This document shows positions 1 to 13,200 of a stretch of 64,000 bases of DNA, piece by piece; position 1 is the stretch's first letter; each line of letters starts with the position of its first letter. The stretch covers positions 20,908,235 to 20,972,234 of the forward strand of contig OY365806.1 in the NCBI GenBank assembly GCA_959347315.1. Reading direction: 5' to 3'. A program made the position numbers and the translations under genes. This DNA is from Bimastos eiseni (lineage: Eukaryota; Annelida; Clitellata; Crassiclitellata; Lumbricidae). The notes beneath the pieces were generated by a model. That model had not been told where the DNA came from. It did no database searches and was given only the letters and a program-made list of their open reading frames with translations.

Positions 1-379
1 TCATCCAATCAGAAACTTAATTAGCTTCACTATTTTAATGTAGGCCTACAGCAATTAAGACTGATATGCATTGTTTTTTTAAATGGGAATTTATTTGGTG
101 CCATCATTGACAGATTACTCCTAACTTTTACACAAACACCGTGAAACCAATATATTAAACTGCAGGCAAACACCTCAGCTTCATGCGTAAATGATGGGCA
201 GTCTGATAAAACCTCATACCGGTACATTATGAGAAAGAAATTGAACAAAAAGAAGGTTCAATGTATTTCGCAAAAAGAACCAACATAAATAGGGGCTAGA
301 TATCAAGGAAACAAGATAATTATATGATACTCTATTTTTATAGTAGACGTCTGTATATTAATTATGAACGACGACCTAC

Positions 380-464
380 CTAGAGCAGATGATGGAGGAG
401 GAGGAGAAGGTGGTGGATAACTGGTCCAGTTGTTTCCAAGCAGGTTGCTTTCTCTTTCGTCCAT
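380..464 (-). CDS. possible first coding exon of a gene extending off the left edge
   Basis: On the minus strand an ATG at 464 opens 28 codons (starting MDERESNLLG, then a proline-rich stretch PPPSPPPPSS). The exon ends at a good donor, CTAG|GTAGGT, in phase 1. An in-frame stop lies upstream, so this ATG is the likely start if the exon is real. The rest of the gene would lie to the left of position 1. No family is recognised. The upstream DNA carries an RFX-like site, which would fit a ciliary gene, but that is inference. It could also be a chance open frame. Confidence 0.35.
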
Positions 465-676
465 CACATTGTAGGAACTAGGTACACACGAGATTTGCGT
501 CACACAATACGGATCCTGAGTGAAGAGGGTGTTCAATACTTCAATATGATACACAGGAATCCACACGTGCCAACACAACCAACCACCGACTACGTACAGT
601 GGCTGCTGCTGCTGCACCTACGGAGGCTGCTGTTGTCGATGATGCAGACGTTATCGGTTACCGAGGCAGCTCGTTG

Positions 677-690
677 GTTGCCTTGGAGAC
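677..690. promoter_or_regulatory. RFX X-box-like 14-mer
   Basis: GTTGCCTTGGAGAC fits the degenerate X-box pattern RYYNYY-N(1-3)-RRNRAC with a 2-base spacer. The second half-site is weaker than the ideal RGYAAC. It lies about 215 bp upstream of the candidate minus-strand start codon at 464. A separate GTTACC half-site sits 20-25 bp to its left. Confidence 0.3.
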
Positions 691-1417
691 GGATGCTTGG
701 CAGGAAGCGCGTCTTCTGCAGCTCCCGCCTTTCCTAGTGGAGCCACAACTGGAACCTTTCAAATAGTATTCAGCTCACGCAATTCCGGCGATGGAAATTG
801 TTCGCATGTGAGAGACAAGTGAACCAGAGTTCACTGAAACCGACCTAATGAATATTCAATAATAGCGCTCATTTATCGACTCAGTATGGCTAGCGATGTG
901 ACTACATAACGATTAACCGCATACTTATTCTAATTGAGCCTAAATTGCTCAAATTAATAAATAAATAAAACCAATTAGGCCTGTATATCAAACACCTAAA
1001 CAACACGCTTGAGTACTGCACCATTCATATCGCGTGATTCGCTGTTTTGAATGTTCATCAAATAATTTAACCAGAGTCCATCGGTTCATAACTATTATAA
1101 TTTTGAAACCTCTACTGCGGCACTCGTTAGTCAAGAGCACCAGCTTATTCACTAGTCACTAGTGCATGCTGCGTCGATCTCGAATCAAAGATTTCCAAAG
1201 GCTAGTTCAGAGGGAGTCAAGTTCCGATTTCAAGATGGTCAGAACAGCCCGTGGAGTTATAGATGTAAATCTAGGCGAATATTAGGCAGATGAAGGTGGA
1301 TGATTAGCAGTGTTGAAGAAAGGTGGAAGGGGTTACGAGCAGTGGCTTCAAGCTCAAGACATAAGTGTCTGCAGGACAAATAGGCCTCTGATTTGAACCA
1401 GCTAGAGAAGAGTAGCA

Positions 1418-1419
<2 letters not shown>

Positions 1420-1494
<75 letters not shown>
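1420..1494. repeat. (TA)n(TG)n compound microsatellite
   Basis: About 20 TA dinucleotides are followed directly by about 18 TG dinucleotides. A minus-strand open frame across it translates to runs of IY and HT and is not a gene. Confidence 0.95.
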
Positions 1495-1498
<4 letters not shown>

Positions 1499-1775
1499 GA
1501 GGCCAAACCAGGAAGAAAGTCGATGAAGAAGGAGGTTGTGATCCATAATGACGAATGCGACGGGAGATGTCCAGGAGACAGAAACAGAATACTTGCTGAT
1601 GGCCGATGACGACGCCCAGTTTATTATATTATTAGGCCTATTCAGAGAGACACTTAGATAGGTTTGCTTTATCAAGAATTGCCTTTTTCAGAATAAGAAT
1701 GGTGAGAGAGTGTTAGAAAAACATCGGGAAGTTGTCAGTAGAGAGAGCGATAGATAATTTAGGTTTTCACAGGCA

Positions 1776-1916
1776 AAGGCGGCGATCTCGCTCGACAGGT
1801 GGGGGTTATTCCTCTCAATGAGAGGAATAAGAAATGTGGGGAACAAACGTATAAATTGTCCCTTCCCTGTAAAAGGTGAGGGACTTGTTCCACTCGACCC
1901 CCCGGGATCGCCGCTT
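1776..1916. repeat. nested inverted repeats, possible small MITE
   Basis: Outer arms AAGGCGGCGATC (1776-1787) and GATCGCCGCTT (1906-1916) are inverted copies. Inside, 1806-1817 and 1819-1830 form a perfect 12-bp stem (TTATTCCTCTCA and its complement) around a single central base. No target duplication could be identified. Confidence 0.5.
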
Positions 1917-1933
1917 CTTATTACAGGAACGAG

Positions 1934-2140
1934 CAGGGGCGCAACCAGAATATTATCCTGAGATGGATGGTCAAATAGTGCTCATAATATTGCAAAGCCT
2001 AATGCGTGAAGCAACGCAGTGAAAGCACCCCTAACCTTCCCCTTCAAAAAAGAAAAACTCATCGGAATTGGATCAGTTAATTATGTCGGTCAACTTTTTT
2101 TTATCCAAGCACCCCAAAGCACCCCCTAGTTGCGCCCCTG
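1934..2140. mobile_element. 207-bp hAT-type MITE
   Basis: The ends are inverted copies (CAGGGGCGCAACCAG at left; CTAGTTGCGCCCCTG at right). The flanks are GGAACGAG (1926-1933) and GAAACGAG (2141-2148), a 7/8 match consistent with the 8-bp target duplication of hAT elements. There is no coding capacity. The interior has A-rich and CCCC-rich stretches. Confidence 0.8.
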
Positions 2141-2148
2141 GAAACGAG

Positions 2149-3770
2149 TACGGAGGCAGTCTATTAGAAGATAGGCTTGGATAGGATCGAGTTCGCTTTG
2201 CTTTTTGGTAATTGCGTTTAATAGGAGTGACACTTCAGCTTCAAAGGTATGGCAGAGAATTCGGAGCGATGACGCGGCCGGATAAGTATACTGTATATAT
2301 ACAGCGCCGGTGAATACGCTGGTCTTTGTGGGCGTAGAGAAATTTTCGCAGATTGACATCACAGTCATTACATTACATTGTTCGGAGGGAAGTGCATCAA
2401 TGTTGGAGGATTGAGAATCAAGACACTTAAAGTGAAGTGACGAGATGAAATTTTGTCCTAGATGAATGAAGAGAAGGAATCTGAGACAGAGGTGAATGGA
2501 GCTGGACAGTGGGTGAGTGGAGAGAGCCGACAGCTCTCCAAGAAGTCGAGGGTTGGAGGAGCTGGAATGGATGAGTTAAAAGCAGTATATCCTTTGGCAG
2601 CCTTGATGAGTTTATGGTTTCGGTTCCTGGCTGATTTGAGGGGAATGAGGGCTTTTTCTAAAGATGATGGGTTGATGGTACACTGGTAGATGCACTCAAG
2701 GCGCCTACGCGTTTGTGTCAACGCAGCGCTCGTGAATAAGCTGGTGACCTGCACTTTCGAATGGTGCTTTAGAAATTTGAAGATTACGATGACTATTTGC
2801 ATATTGAATCACGATTTTAGACCATGTGCTTTGGCTTGTCGCAGAAAGTCGTGTCGGTCAAGAAATAAGCCGTAGGTATGATAATCACCGGATTTAATAG
2901 TAACACACAGTTATTATGATGATTTTAAAAAGCCCATTATCTCAATATCGAAATATTCTGAGTTTAAAACGGTTGTGTTGACCTAGAAATTAGCAGGAGA
3001 ATGCTCAATGTAACAATTTCATATCGCAAAAGCGTTGCATTCAAAAGACAAATAGGCCTATGCATACACATGGGCCTATACACACATGCACGCATGCACA
3101 CACAGATCGAAGAAGTCTCAGGGATACAGTTTAGATATGATCTGCAAATAGTTACAGACCATGTACCAAAATACAATCAAGTTAAGGAACACTTATTTTT
3201 ATGAATGAAACTACGATTGTCAGCTAAACATGTATTTTTCATATCACAATGAGCAATAAAAAACTTACTGCTCGCGATGACATGTGGACACTTACAATAC
3301 AGTGGAACCAGACTGTCAATCACCTGCAAAGATTGGAGCCCCAAGCACGGAGTAAATGACTGAGGTCTGGGTGCAAAGAATCCAAGCAGGGCCACCAACA
3401 GAAATTCTGGGCCCCTAGGCAGGGCAGTCATGGGTCCATAAATAATCCTGAGCCCCAGAAAGTCGCCGGGTCCATGGGCATTTGCCACCCTCTGCATCCC
3501 TTCTCTCGGCAGGCCTGTGGGCTCAGAGGACCTCACCACTTAACCTGAAACATCCAACTTGGCAAGTTGCGTACAAATTCTTGTCCACTTGCTGAATTGC
3601 GAATCAATGCATCAGTCACATGATGCCATGTACAACTCAAACCTTAAGCCAAGGTTGAAAGTTCTCCTGGATCTGCCCTTGTAAATGAGACTATCTCAAA
3701 ACTAATGTAAACACAACCATGGCAACCCATATATATGGACGTTGTTTTCCATTTCTCACATCTTGAACCA
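2149..3770. other. intergenic DNA, no gene recognised
   Basis: Open frames here are short and on both strands, with no recognisable domain. A block at about 3360-3540 is G/C-richer and starts near CAGGGCCACCAAC, resembling the end of another decayed MITE; no matching second end was found. Confidence 0.5.
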
Positions 3771-3774
3771 TTAA

Positions 3775-3837
3775 CCCTTTAACGACCAGCGTGTACTAAA
3801 GTATAAGGCATAATCAATAACGCTGGGCGTTAAAGTA
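3775..3837. mobile_element. piggyBac-like 63-bp MITE, decayed copy
   Basis: TTAA (3771-3774) is followed by CCCTTTAACGACCAGC, and the opposite arm reads GCTGGGCGTTAAAG before decaying. The interior is the reverse complement of the intact copy at 42275-42337, with scattered differences. TTAA target sites and ends beginning CCC are hallmarks of the piggyBac superfamily. Confidence 0.7.
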
Positions 3838-4295
3838 GTCTGTAAGGTATATTGCTACAGGACAGCCAATAGCATACAAGCACCAAATTATAATGTTTGG
3901 TTATAGTATAATTTGGTTCTATAAATAGATATAAAAGTGGCAGAGAAAATGGTCAGCTGAAATGTAATGTTTAGTTTACGATTAACTAAGTGGTAGATCT
4001 TAATATCTTATGAAACGTGAATTTAGAAAAGTCAATAGTTCAAATCTATACTTCAAGACTTGTCAAAAAATTAAATGTACAATTTAATGCCCCTTCAATA
4101 CATCAAGATATCTTCATAATTAGGTAGGTAATGCATTCCTTTTACAAACGTGACTGCCTACAGCAGAACACATTTCAAACAGCAAAAGATAGTAATGATG
4201 AAACTAACAATCTTCATTACATTATAACAAATAAACAAAAAAATTAGACCATTTTGTAATGTGGAAAGTTATATGAAATGTGTCTAATAAACAGG

Positions 4296-7200
4296 TCATC
4301 CGTGCTTCGCCCTAGACAACAATTCCCGTGAAATGATTATTCTTTGAATCTGCGAAGTTCCTTCATATATCTAAAAATAATTGGACATAGTTTCAGTCAA
4401 CCATTCAGTTCACACTCCTCTAGTTTCAATGCATCAAAAACATAAAACTATTCTGAAGTTTTAAGGCTTTAAATAAAGAACAGCAATAAATAAGCAAGCA
4501 ATAAAAGTCTTGGCAATAACATAATTGAAAACAGGATGCAGCATAAAGTTATAAAATTCAGATCTTTTTGCTTGGTTCTAACAAATGACAATAGCATACT
4601 TCAATTCAATGTTAAACGACCATTGGTATATAATTTGTTATTTTTATAAGGCATTGGAGTGAATATAAAAGTTTCTCCTTAACAAACTGCAATACAATGG
4701 CCGGTCCCGGCAAATTTATTTAGTCATCATAAAACCAAATTACCAGCTAACTGACATACAGTCTGAGCTGTGTTACGTGTCCCAATTCCAAACAACCAGC
4801 CTATATAACCTAATAAAATCAATAAAATTAAATGCAAAAACTATGTACCTGAAAAATCTTTGCATCGCGCATCAGCTTTTCCACTGGATACTCTCTGCTA
4901 TAGCCATTTCCTCCAAATATCTGTTTACAGACAAATACTGTCTAATCATGAAAGTTGCTTTGAAAAAGAAATATCACAAAATTCCCAACAGAATATGGAA
5001 TGAATTACATTACATGCATTTCTGTCACTTACTTTACTCATTGAGTCCACTATTCTTATAAGTTCTAATAATATATGTTTTTCTCTGCAAATCACATGCA
5101 TTATTTGACAAGGATGCCTCTGTGCAAACCAATGATTACTACATAATTTAAAAACATCAGTGAAAAGAGAGAGATAAGGATTAATAACTACACAAAAAGC
5201 ACTAAGCTAACGGCTAATACAATGCTATGCAGGCGATTTATGACTGGAAGAAGTCGAAAGAAAGACTCATAGAGAGCACGTAAAGGAATGGAAAATTTGA
5301 ATCCTCATGACACCCTGAGCAAAGGGCCTCATGAAGCTGTAGACGACTAACCTGTACACAGTCTGCAGCTGCCTTATTAGCGGCATCAGCTGCAAAGGCC
5401 TTCCCAACAGCTGCCCAGTACGTATTTCGTCGGCCACAGTCAATCTCGTAGGCAGCTCTCTGTACAGCCATTCGAGAAAGTTCCAGACTTATGGCCATGT
5501 CGGAAAGCATGAACGATATAGTCTGGTGCTGTAAAAGCATCAAAACAACGATTCCATCAGACACAGAAAAGAATGTTTAGCAAAAGCCTTTGCAGCTATA
5601 CAATATAAAAACACTACCTTAGCTATTTTTTAACCCAATCAATTCTTTTCTAAATCCATCTGGTTCTGTCTAAAGATGAAATTAGCTCGTTAGGATCAAT
5701 TAGCTGCTCTATGGATCAACATCCGTACAGTCTATGGTGCTCAATGGTTAAAAGTATTCGGTTTGCACAAGCCATAACATGTCTAGCTACTGAAGTATGT
5801 GAAGCAGTATCATATTATACCATGGGAATTTTTTGACTAGATTTGTGTGTGATAACTGTTGATGGAAGTGTAGTCAGTGCTCTGTGAGATATGATAAATA
5901 CTAAATTCAAAGACCTGATAAATATATGCACCATCCATCAAATGGTGACATTCCCAACAGAAAACTCAAGTGTATCCCATCATATCGCATTCTTTACATG
6001 GGACAATATTTTCATATATATGACTAGCACATTCCACAGAAAATAGGAAGCAACAACCACAACCGAGCAATAACTAAATTTCAATTATAACAGAGACTGC
6101 CATAATCAGTCAATAGTACACATGTGTACATGCAATGAAGTTGAATGAAAAGCTTCTGGAAAAAAGTTTCCAACTTGTTCTCACTTCTAAATTGATTCTA
6201 AACACTAATAACATGCAACAAATGAATCAATTTCTTTGCCTGTTAATTCATTTTACCAACAATGATCAAGTTGCTTAAATCACTAACAAAGCACTGTGTT
6301 ATTTCGTGATTTCTATAAAGCACAATTTCATGAATATTTCGATCGGAGTTTGAAAACGAAGAAATGGTAAATAAAAAACACATTCCCAAATGTTCAACTG
6401 CTTATGTTTAACTTCAATAAAAACAACCCATATAAAGAAGTCCACTAATAACTTACTTGATATAGCGGAACACCAAATGTCTTCCGTTCCATGGAATATT
6501 TTGTGGACTCGTATAGGGCTCTCCTTATCAGACCAACTGCTCCAACTGCCACCTAAACCAACAACAAACCACTATCAGAAACCTTAACAAGCAGCAATGT
6601 GTGAAAGCAATATCAGCCATTCACCAGTGCATTCAGAGTCCACCTCTATTTTTCACCTGATGTTGTCAAACAATTGTTTAATCAGTTAATACTGGTACAT
6701 GGATACATTCAATATTAGTCCAACTTATATTAGACAACACAACCTACTTTAGATCACTACTTACATTTCAAATACATTAACTGACACTAAAATAGCAACA
6801 ATTTATCATAAATTCCACATAATAACTAGAAATTTACAATTCATGAATGATGATAGATATTTAAAATGATGAAACTCTATTGGAACCATATGGAAATGTA
6901 ACATACATTTGGTATTCACATTTGAACCAAAGCTGGTCAAGATTTTAAGGACTCAAATTTATGTGCAAGAAACAGAATCGCATCTTCTCAGAAAAAGCCA
7001 AGTGTGAAGAAATTCCTAACTTTATCTAACCGTCTGCCCTCCAAGTCATCTTGTCCTCAACAAAACCCACCCTAGCAGCTCTTCAACCTCCTCCTCTCTC
7101 TGGTCTCCCTGGCAACCAGATTCAGATCTCCACTTGACAATGATCACTCGAAATCCCTCTGATATGACAAAACACTCATGAGCAAGTTGATGCCCTGTAC

Positions 7201-10200
7201 TTAGCTATAGAGCAGCATTTTAGATCACAAACTTCATGAGGGAAAGTATACCTCCACCAAGAAATATAAAGTGCTTGTGACTTTTGGAAATTCATATAAT
7301 TTTTTTAATATTTTTAGCTCTTGGAATAGTAGAGGAATAAATATGTAATAACAAAATAATTTAGCTGAGAAACAATATCAGAAAACATTACTGGTGGTCT
7401 AGTTTGGTCAAAGGCACCCATCGCAATCTTGAAACCATCGCCTTCTTCTCCAAGTCGATTCTAAAACAGAAAATATTAGGTTTGGGAATTGAATATAAGA
7501 AAACTATATGAACAAAGGAAAGTTTAACTGTCAGTGATCATAGCATATTCACCTAATCATGTTTCATGGGATACAAAATGTATTAATGTTATGTCTGTGT
7601 AATGATAAGATGTGAGTAACGTTGTCTGCTGCAATACAAAGTCTATAGGGCAAATGCAACTTCAACTTTGCATCATGATGTTGCAACTAGATTCTCAGCA
7701 CAAGAATCTTATGCCAGCATCCAAACACATATACGTGGCATGTGAATTAGCATACTAAGGCCAAAATATTGAACCCTTTGCATTCAAGGTCTTACATTTA
7801 GTCGATTAAGTACATGTAGAACCTCACTGTCCCTGTTTTGGAAGTGGATGGATTAACAAACTTATGCCAGGACCAAATAATGCTACTTGGTGACATAGTT
7901 AACTTGCCCAGGGTCATAATTATATTATATAAAAGGTATTCCACTCAGCACATGTCAACCCACAATCATCACAACCTATTGACCACTGTGCTATGCAGCT
8001 AGAATTAGTAAGATTTTGAGGAATGTCTTACTTCTTTTGGAACAACGACATCCTCAAATGTAATTCCTCTTGTATCAGATGCTCTCTGTCCCATCATCCT
8101 CTCCTACAATAAAATCAATTAATAACATATGCTAGCACTTTTACCTGCCCTAACCTGGGATAGTTAGCCAGGTTTGATTTTGAACCCGGCTTCACCAATG
8201 TAGTTGAATTCAATAACCTCTTACGCAGAGCTGAGGAACTGAGTTGGATACCCGTATCCCCCGTAAGGTTGAATAATCCTGCTTTCGTTAGGCGGCGCCG
8301 TTAGTTAAATTAGATGTATAACATAATGGGTGTCTTACATAGCTGCCAACAGTAAAATTCTACTCCTGTAATAATTTGTACTTGTAATCATACTGTAGTT
8401 TGTCAGTCTGAAGTAAAACAGGCGATTGTGCTTATACAAGAAGCACAATCTGAAGCATATTAATAAAATCATGTTCTCATTTGAAGAGTCAAAGGCATAG
8501 CATGACTAAATTGATCTCAATATAACAACTTTGTTTACAACAAGATTCAATTTTAACAAACAAGAAGATGATAAACAACGTGCCTTTCTTCCGATGGTCA
8601 CTCCAGGTGATTTAGCCTCCACGATGAATCCGGTGAGTGCCTTGCCCGACGGAGTCTTTGGATCCTCTGCTGTACGGGCAAGAACAAAGTACCAGTTGGC
8701 AACACCCCCGCCCGTGATCCACATCTTCTGGCCATTTAAGACATAATCGTTTCCCTTTCGAACAGCTCGAGTCTTCACTGCGGCCACATCAGAACCACCA
8801 CTCGGCTCAGTCACACAGTATGCCTGCATCAACACAACCACACAGGAGAACCTCTTAAATTGTATGTTAATTAACTACTAAACTTCTGTTGAACATTCAT
8901 AGTATTGCCAAAAATTTATGACACTTTCTAGCACAATCGCTAAAAATATCAGAGACATCATTTCTGCCAATTTCTAGTTTTAAAGTTTGAGATGTGGATA
9001 AGAAGTGAAGAAATTAACCAAAATTATAAACAGAAGTCAACCACCAGCTCTGAATATAAGAAAAATACCTTTATGGGATGGCATCCATAACTTTCACATT
9101 TAAGACTGTTGCTGGAGTATAATCAACCCGGATCAAGTGAGATAAAGAAATATGAGACATTTACACTGAAAAGGCACTCTTCCGTCATTCTTCCGAGGTA
9201 TTTCTTCTTCTGTTCTTCGTTGCCAGCATTCTTGACTGGAGCTTGCTAGAATGTAAGACAAAGCATGATCTCAAGATAATGAAACCTTAATGATAACAAT
9301 TACAACTAGGGCATAACCGAGTAGACAATTTCCACCGGATACCGAATACGAGTATTTGGATGAACTATTTGTCGGATCCGGGTACGAACTGAATAGTAGC
9401 AGCAAATCTGACCAGCGAGCAGTGACGAAGCTGACCTTGAAAATTTGATACGCAATAGCGGAGATACACATGTTCCGTATCTGATGTTCATTTAAAACAT
9501 ATTGAAAGATGTACCATAATTTCGTAAAAAATTGATATTTTATCTTTCTTGATTTTTACGTAATTGCATATTCGCTTCCGTGCAGCGCCGCCACTACCAG
9601 CGAGTACCAAAAGCGCAGGTAACCTGCCCTGTGCACAGCTGCGGAGAACTATCTATAGTCAAGCGGGAAAATTACTGATTTGGTTGCCCCGTGGGAAATG
9701 CAACCAAAAGAAATTAAAATATATAAATGAACATAATTATTTTTAAGAAAATTCAATGGAATGTTAAATTCTTGTTTAATTAATCAACAAATTATAAGTA
9801 AGTCCGTTAGTCTTAAATATATTTAATGAAAAAATATTATTTTATCAAAAAAATTATTTCATCAAAAAAGTTATTTTTAGCTATTTGCGGGTGTAATATT
9901 TGCAGAGGCGAATACTTCCGCATAGTCCAATTTTCGACTGAGGCGAATGTCCAAGGCAATTTCCGGTTATGCCCTAATTACAACATAGTACTTTGAATCA
10001 AATTGAAGCAAAAAAATAATTATTAAAAAAATAGCCTAGGCAAATCCCATACCTCCTTTAACAATTTTAGAATAGGCATATAAATCACCATTAGTAATCA
10101 GATTCACTCCAGATGGGTAAGTCCACTGTAGAAAAAGAACACAGATTGAAACAACAAGCATAAGTCTTTCATATATCTCATCGTTTACTGAAAAATGAAG

Positions 10201-13200
10201 ATAAACAGAGCTCATACAGAAAGATTGTTTGCAGCCATGGCTGTCGATATTCCAGTACACCCATAATGACATTCCTCCATTAAGATGCACTCAGTTAGCA
10301 CTCCGTATGGTGTTCCACCTACAAAACAAGTAACAGCCTCAAACACTAGAAGATATTCCACCCATCTGTCTAATCTATTCAGGAGACTTTGATCATGAAC
10401 CACATGCATTTGGTGCAGACGGCTTGAGTAAGAGGGCCATCAACAACTTGCACTGATTGCCTATAGTAATAGCAATGAGAAGCAAATTACAGCAGTCAAG
10501 TTTGCTGGAAACAGATATGTTAGCTAGGGAAATTAAGACAGTCAAAGGTAAAAAAGACCTGATTCTACAAATATATCATAATTAAAGTCATATTGATCTA
10601 ATTTCAAAATGCCACATGACATGTTGGAGTCAGATCACCCATGCAATCTGCATACATATTCATGATGGCGAAATTTGCACAGTTCTTGGTATTTGCTGGA
10701 TGTAGAAATTCAGTTGTAGGATGCAGAAGAAATTTATTACTAGCCATTCAAGACTGAACCCTGCAAAACCAGAAGCAATTAGATGTAGAGTTGGATCAGA
10801 TATGGAACAACCAAATGCACAGAGTAGATGTGCATTTCTTTGGAGCACATTAGATGCCCACAATGTTCATCATGCACAATGCAACACAGGCAAGGAACTC
10901 TGAACATGGCATCAACTGGAAATGCTCAACATCACTCTGATGGCAGAGTTCGAAGAGTATGTGGGTGAAAAAGTCAAGCAGTGCTCACTTTACCGACCAC
11001 AAATAAAATAAACTTCTTCTTGATCAAGATATACTCAAAAGGCACCACAAGAAAGGTCAGCCAGAAACATTACATTTTTCATTTGTATTAAAATTTAAAT
11101 ACATATACCTCATAATCTTAATTTTACAGACTGAATCTCCTCCTACATATTTTTACACAAATTACAGGTCTACACCCAAAGTAAATTAGCAATAAGAAGT
11201 AAAAATGGTTTCAATTACAAAATAAGAATAATAAAAACAAGCAAGTAATCACTCACCATATTTCTCAGAAATATGGTTGTTCATAAATCCCAATTTCCAC
11301 GCTTTTTGCAGAATTTCCAAAGGATACTGCACATTTTATGATAAAACAAATGTTACTATCTCCAGCAATAAGAAGTAAAAATGGTTTCAATCAGAAAATA
11401 AGAATAATAATAACAAGCAATGAAATCGTTATCATACACACGAGTCATGACTAAGCTAAGAAAATTATCAAATAAAAGATAGTCAAACAGAGTTGGTCAA
11501 AAAGTGGAGAAGTACGTCTCATGAAAGAACATGTAACAAACAGATGATGAACTATAATATGGAAAGAATGGAGAACTCTGAATGTCAAAAAACCCTGCTA
11601 AAACTATGACAAAAGTGACACTAACTTCACCAGTTTCATCGTGATGAGCCGCCTTAGGGATGATTTCTTCTTCAGTGAACTTTCGGGCAACTTGCTGGAA
11701 CTCTAGCTGCTCTGGAGTGAGCTCTGATAGAAATAAAAGCAGAACCAAGCTTAAAACATATTTACTGCATAACTAAACACTTGATCTGTATTATTAATTA
11801 CAAGTGTTTTTCAATCTTAAATTAATATAATTGCAGAAGTGAAACCTTACAAAATAGAAGCGGTAAAAAAGCAAAGGGCTTTATTAATCTAAAACAACTT
11901 ATGTAAACAAGTGACATTTTCCATATATTAAACATAACTACAGATGGAAGTAACTTATTTTGAGTTTAAACTACTATAATGTCAGGGTCAGAAATCATTT
12001 GCTGGAGCTCACTGAGAAGCAAAAGATACTCATCAAAAATCTTCATCTGCATAATACATGTAAGTTAGTTTAGACTACCTGTCTCAAAGTTGATTATTTT
12101 CATAGGACTGAGTGACTATCTGGCTCACAGGACTGACCCCACCATGAACCATGAAATTGGCTACATAATGATCAACCCAAGCCAAATGCACTACTACAAT
12201 AATTTCAGTGACATCCTATAAGTTTTCAGGTTAGATTACAGATCTATGAAGACCTCAGCCAAATACCTCATTTTAATTACATGGTAATATGAGATTTATC
12301 TAATCACACGATATTAGTTGGACTTGGATAGCCACTCAAAATCACTGATAAGCATTCTAGTAAATGACCTCAGTTCTAAATTTATACAAGCATATTGCAT
12401 ACTGTTGCAGTCTGGGTCAATGAATACATAGGTCATAAACTCCAATCCAACCCACTGACTCTATACTATGTCTGACTGATAATTTATGCATAGTGTAGAC
12501 ACAAAGGTTCAGTGACTTTGTCTGTATGTTGTTTTCAGCATTCAGTTAGGACTGCTGTAGTATTATAAAATCAAAAACAAAGCACAGATAGACAATGCTC
12601 TTTCAGATATATACTTGTTTGCTCAACATCAACACTATCAGGAAGTTTGCACAAGTCACAAACTGAGTGCAACCTAAGACAAAGTAACTATGTTTATACC
12701 AAACTGAACTTAAAGAACTCGTTGTCAGAGCTGAAAACCTATGGTTTCTTATCAGATGAAAATCTATCTTCAAAATGCTCGAATTCTATTCACCAAATGA
12801 CAGGCCTAGCGACTTCTTGTCAACGCCTGTTGCCTGAGAAGACAAAGTTCTGAGATGGAACAATGGAGTGATGACACGAGGCAATGAAAAAGCGGCCTAC
12901 AATGCATAAAAATTAACAAGCACCATCAAAACATTTTTTATTTTCTAAAATTCTGAAGAACAGCAAACATCAAAACCATAAACAGACTGAAAGAGGTCAG
13001 TTTTTAGTTTTCATTACAGAGTGAAAGTCAGCTTTGGTGAATCACACAAACATGAGGAGATTGAGTGCAGTATGGACAGTCCAGCAACTGAGAATGAATG
13101 CTAGCCAGACATGACATGTACCAGTCCTGAACAACATACTTTAACAGAACTACAGGGTGCAACTGTGGAAGGATAATTCCTGAGAGATTTCCCCTACCAT

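Noticed and set aside
1304..1675. 123-aa minus-strand frame with HT and IY runs
   Set aside because: The length comes from reading through a (TA)n(TG)n microsatellite.
3177..3539. 120-aa minus-strand frame rich in Pro/Gly/Leu
   Set aside because: No recognisable domain; the sequence resembles a decayed MITE edge (CAGGGCC, GGGCCCCTAGG).
10053..10125. Exon-like open stretch on the minus strand between ACADM exons, with acceptor and donor
   Set aside because: It is 73 bp, would shift the frame, and the flanking exons already join at adjacent conserved residues.
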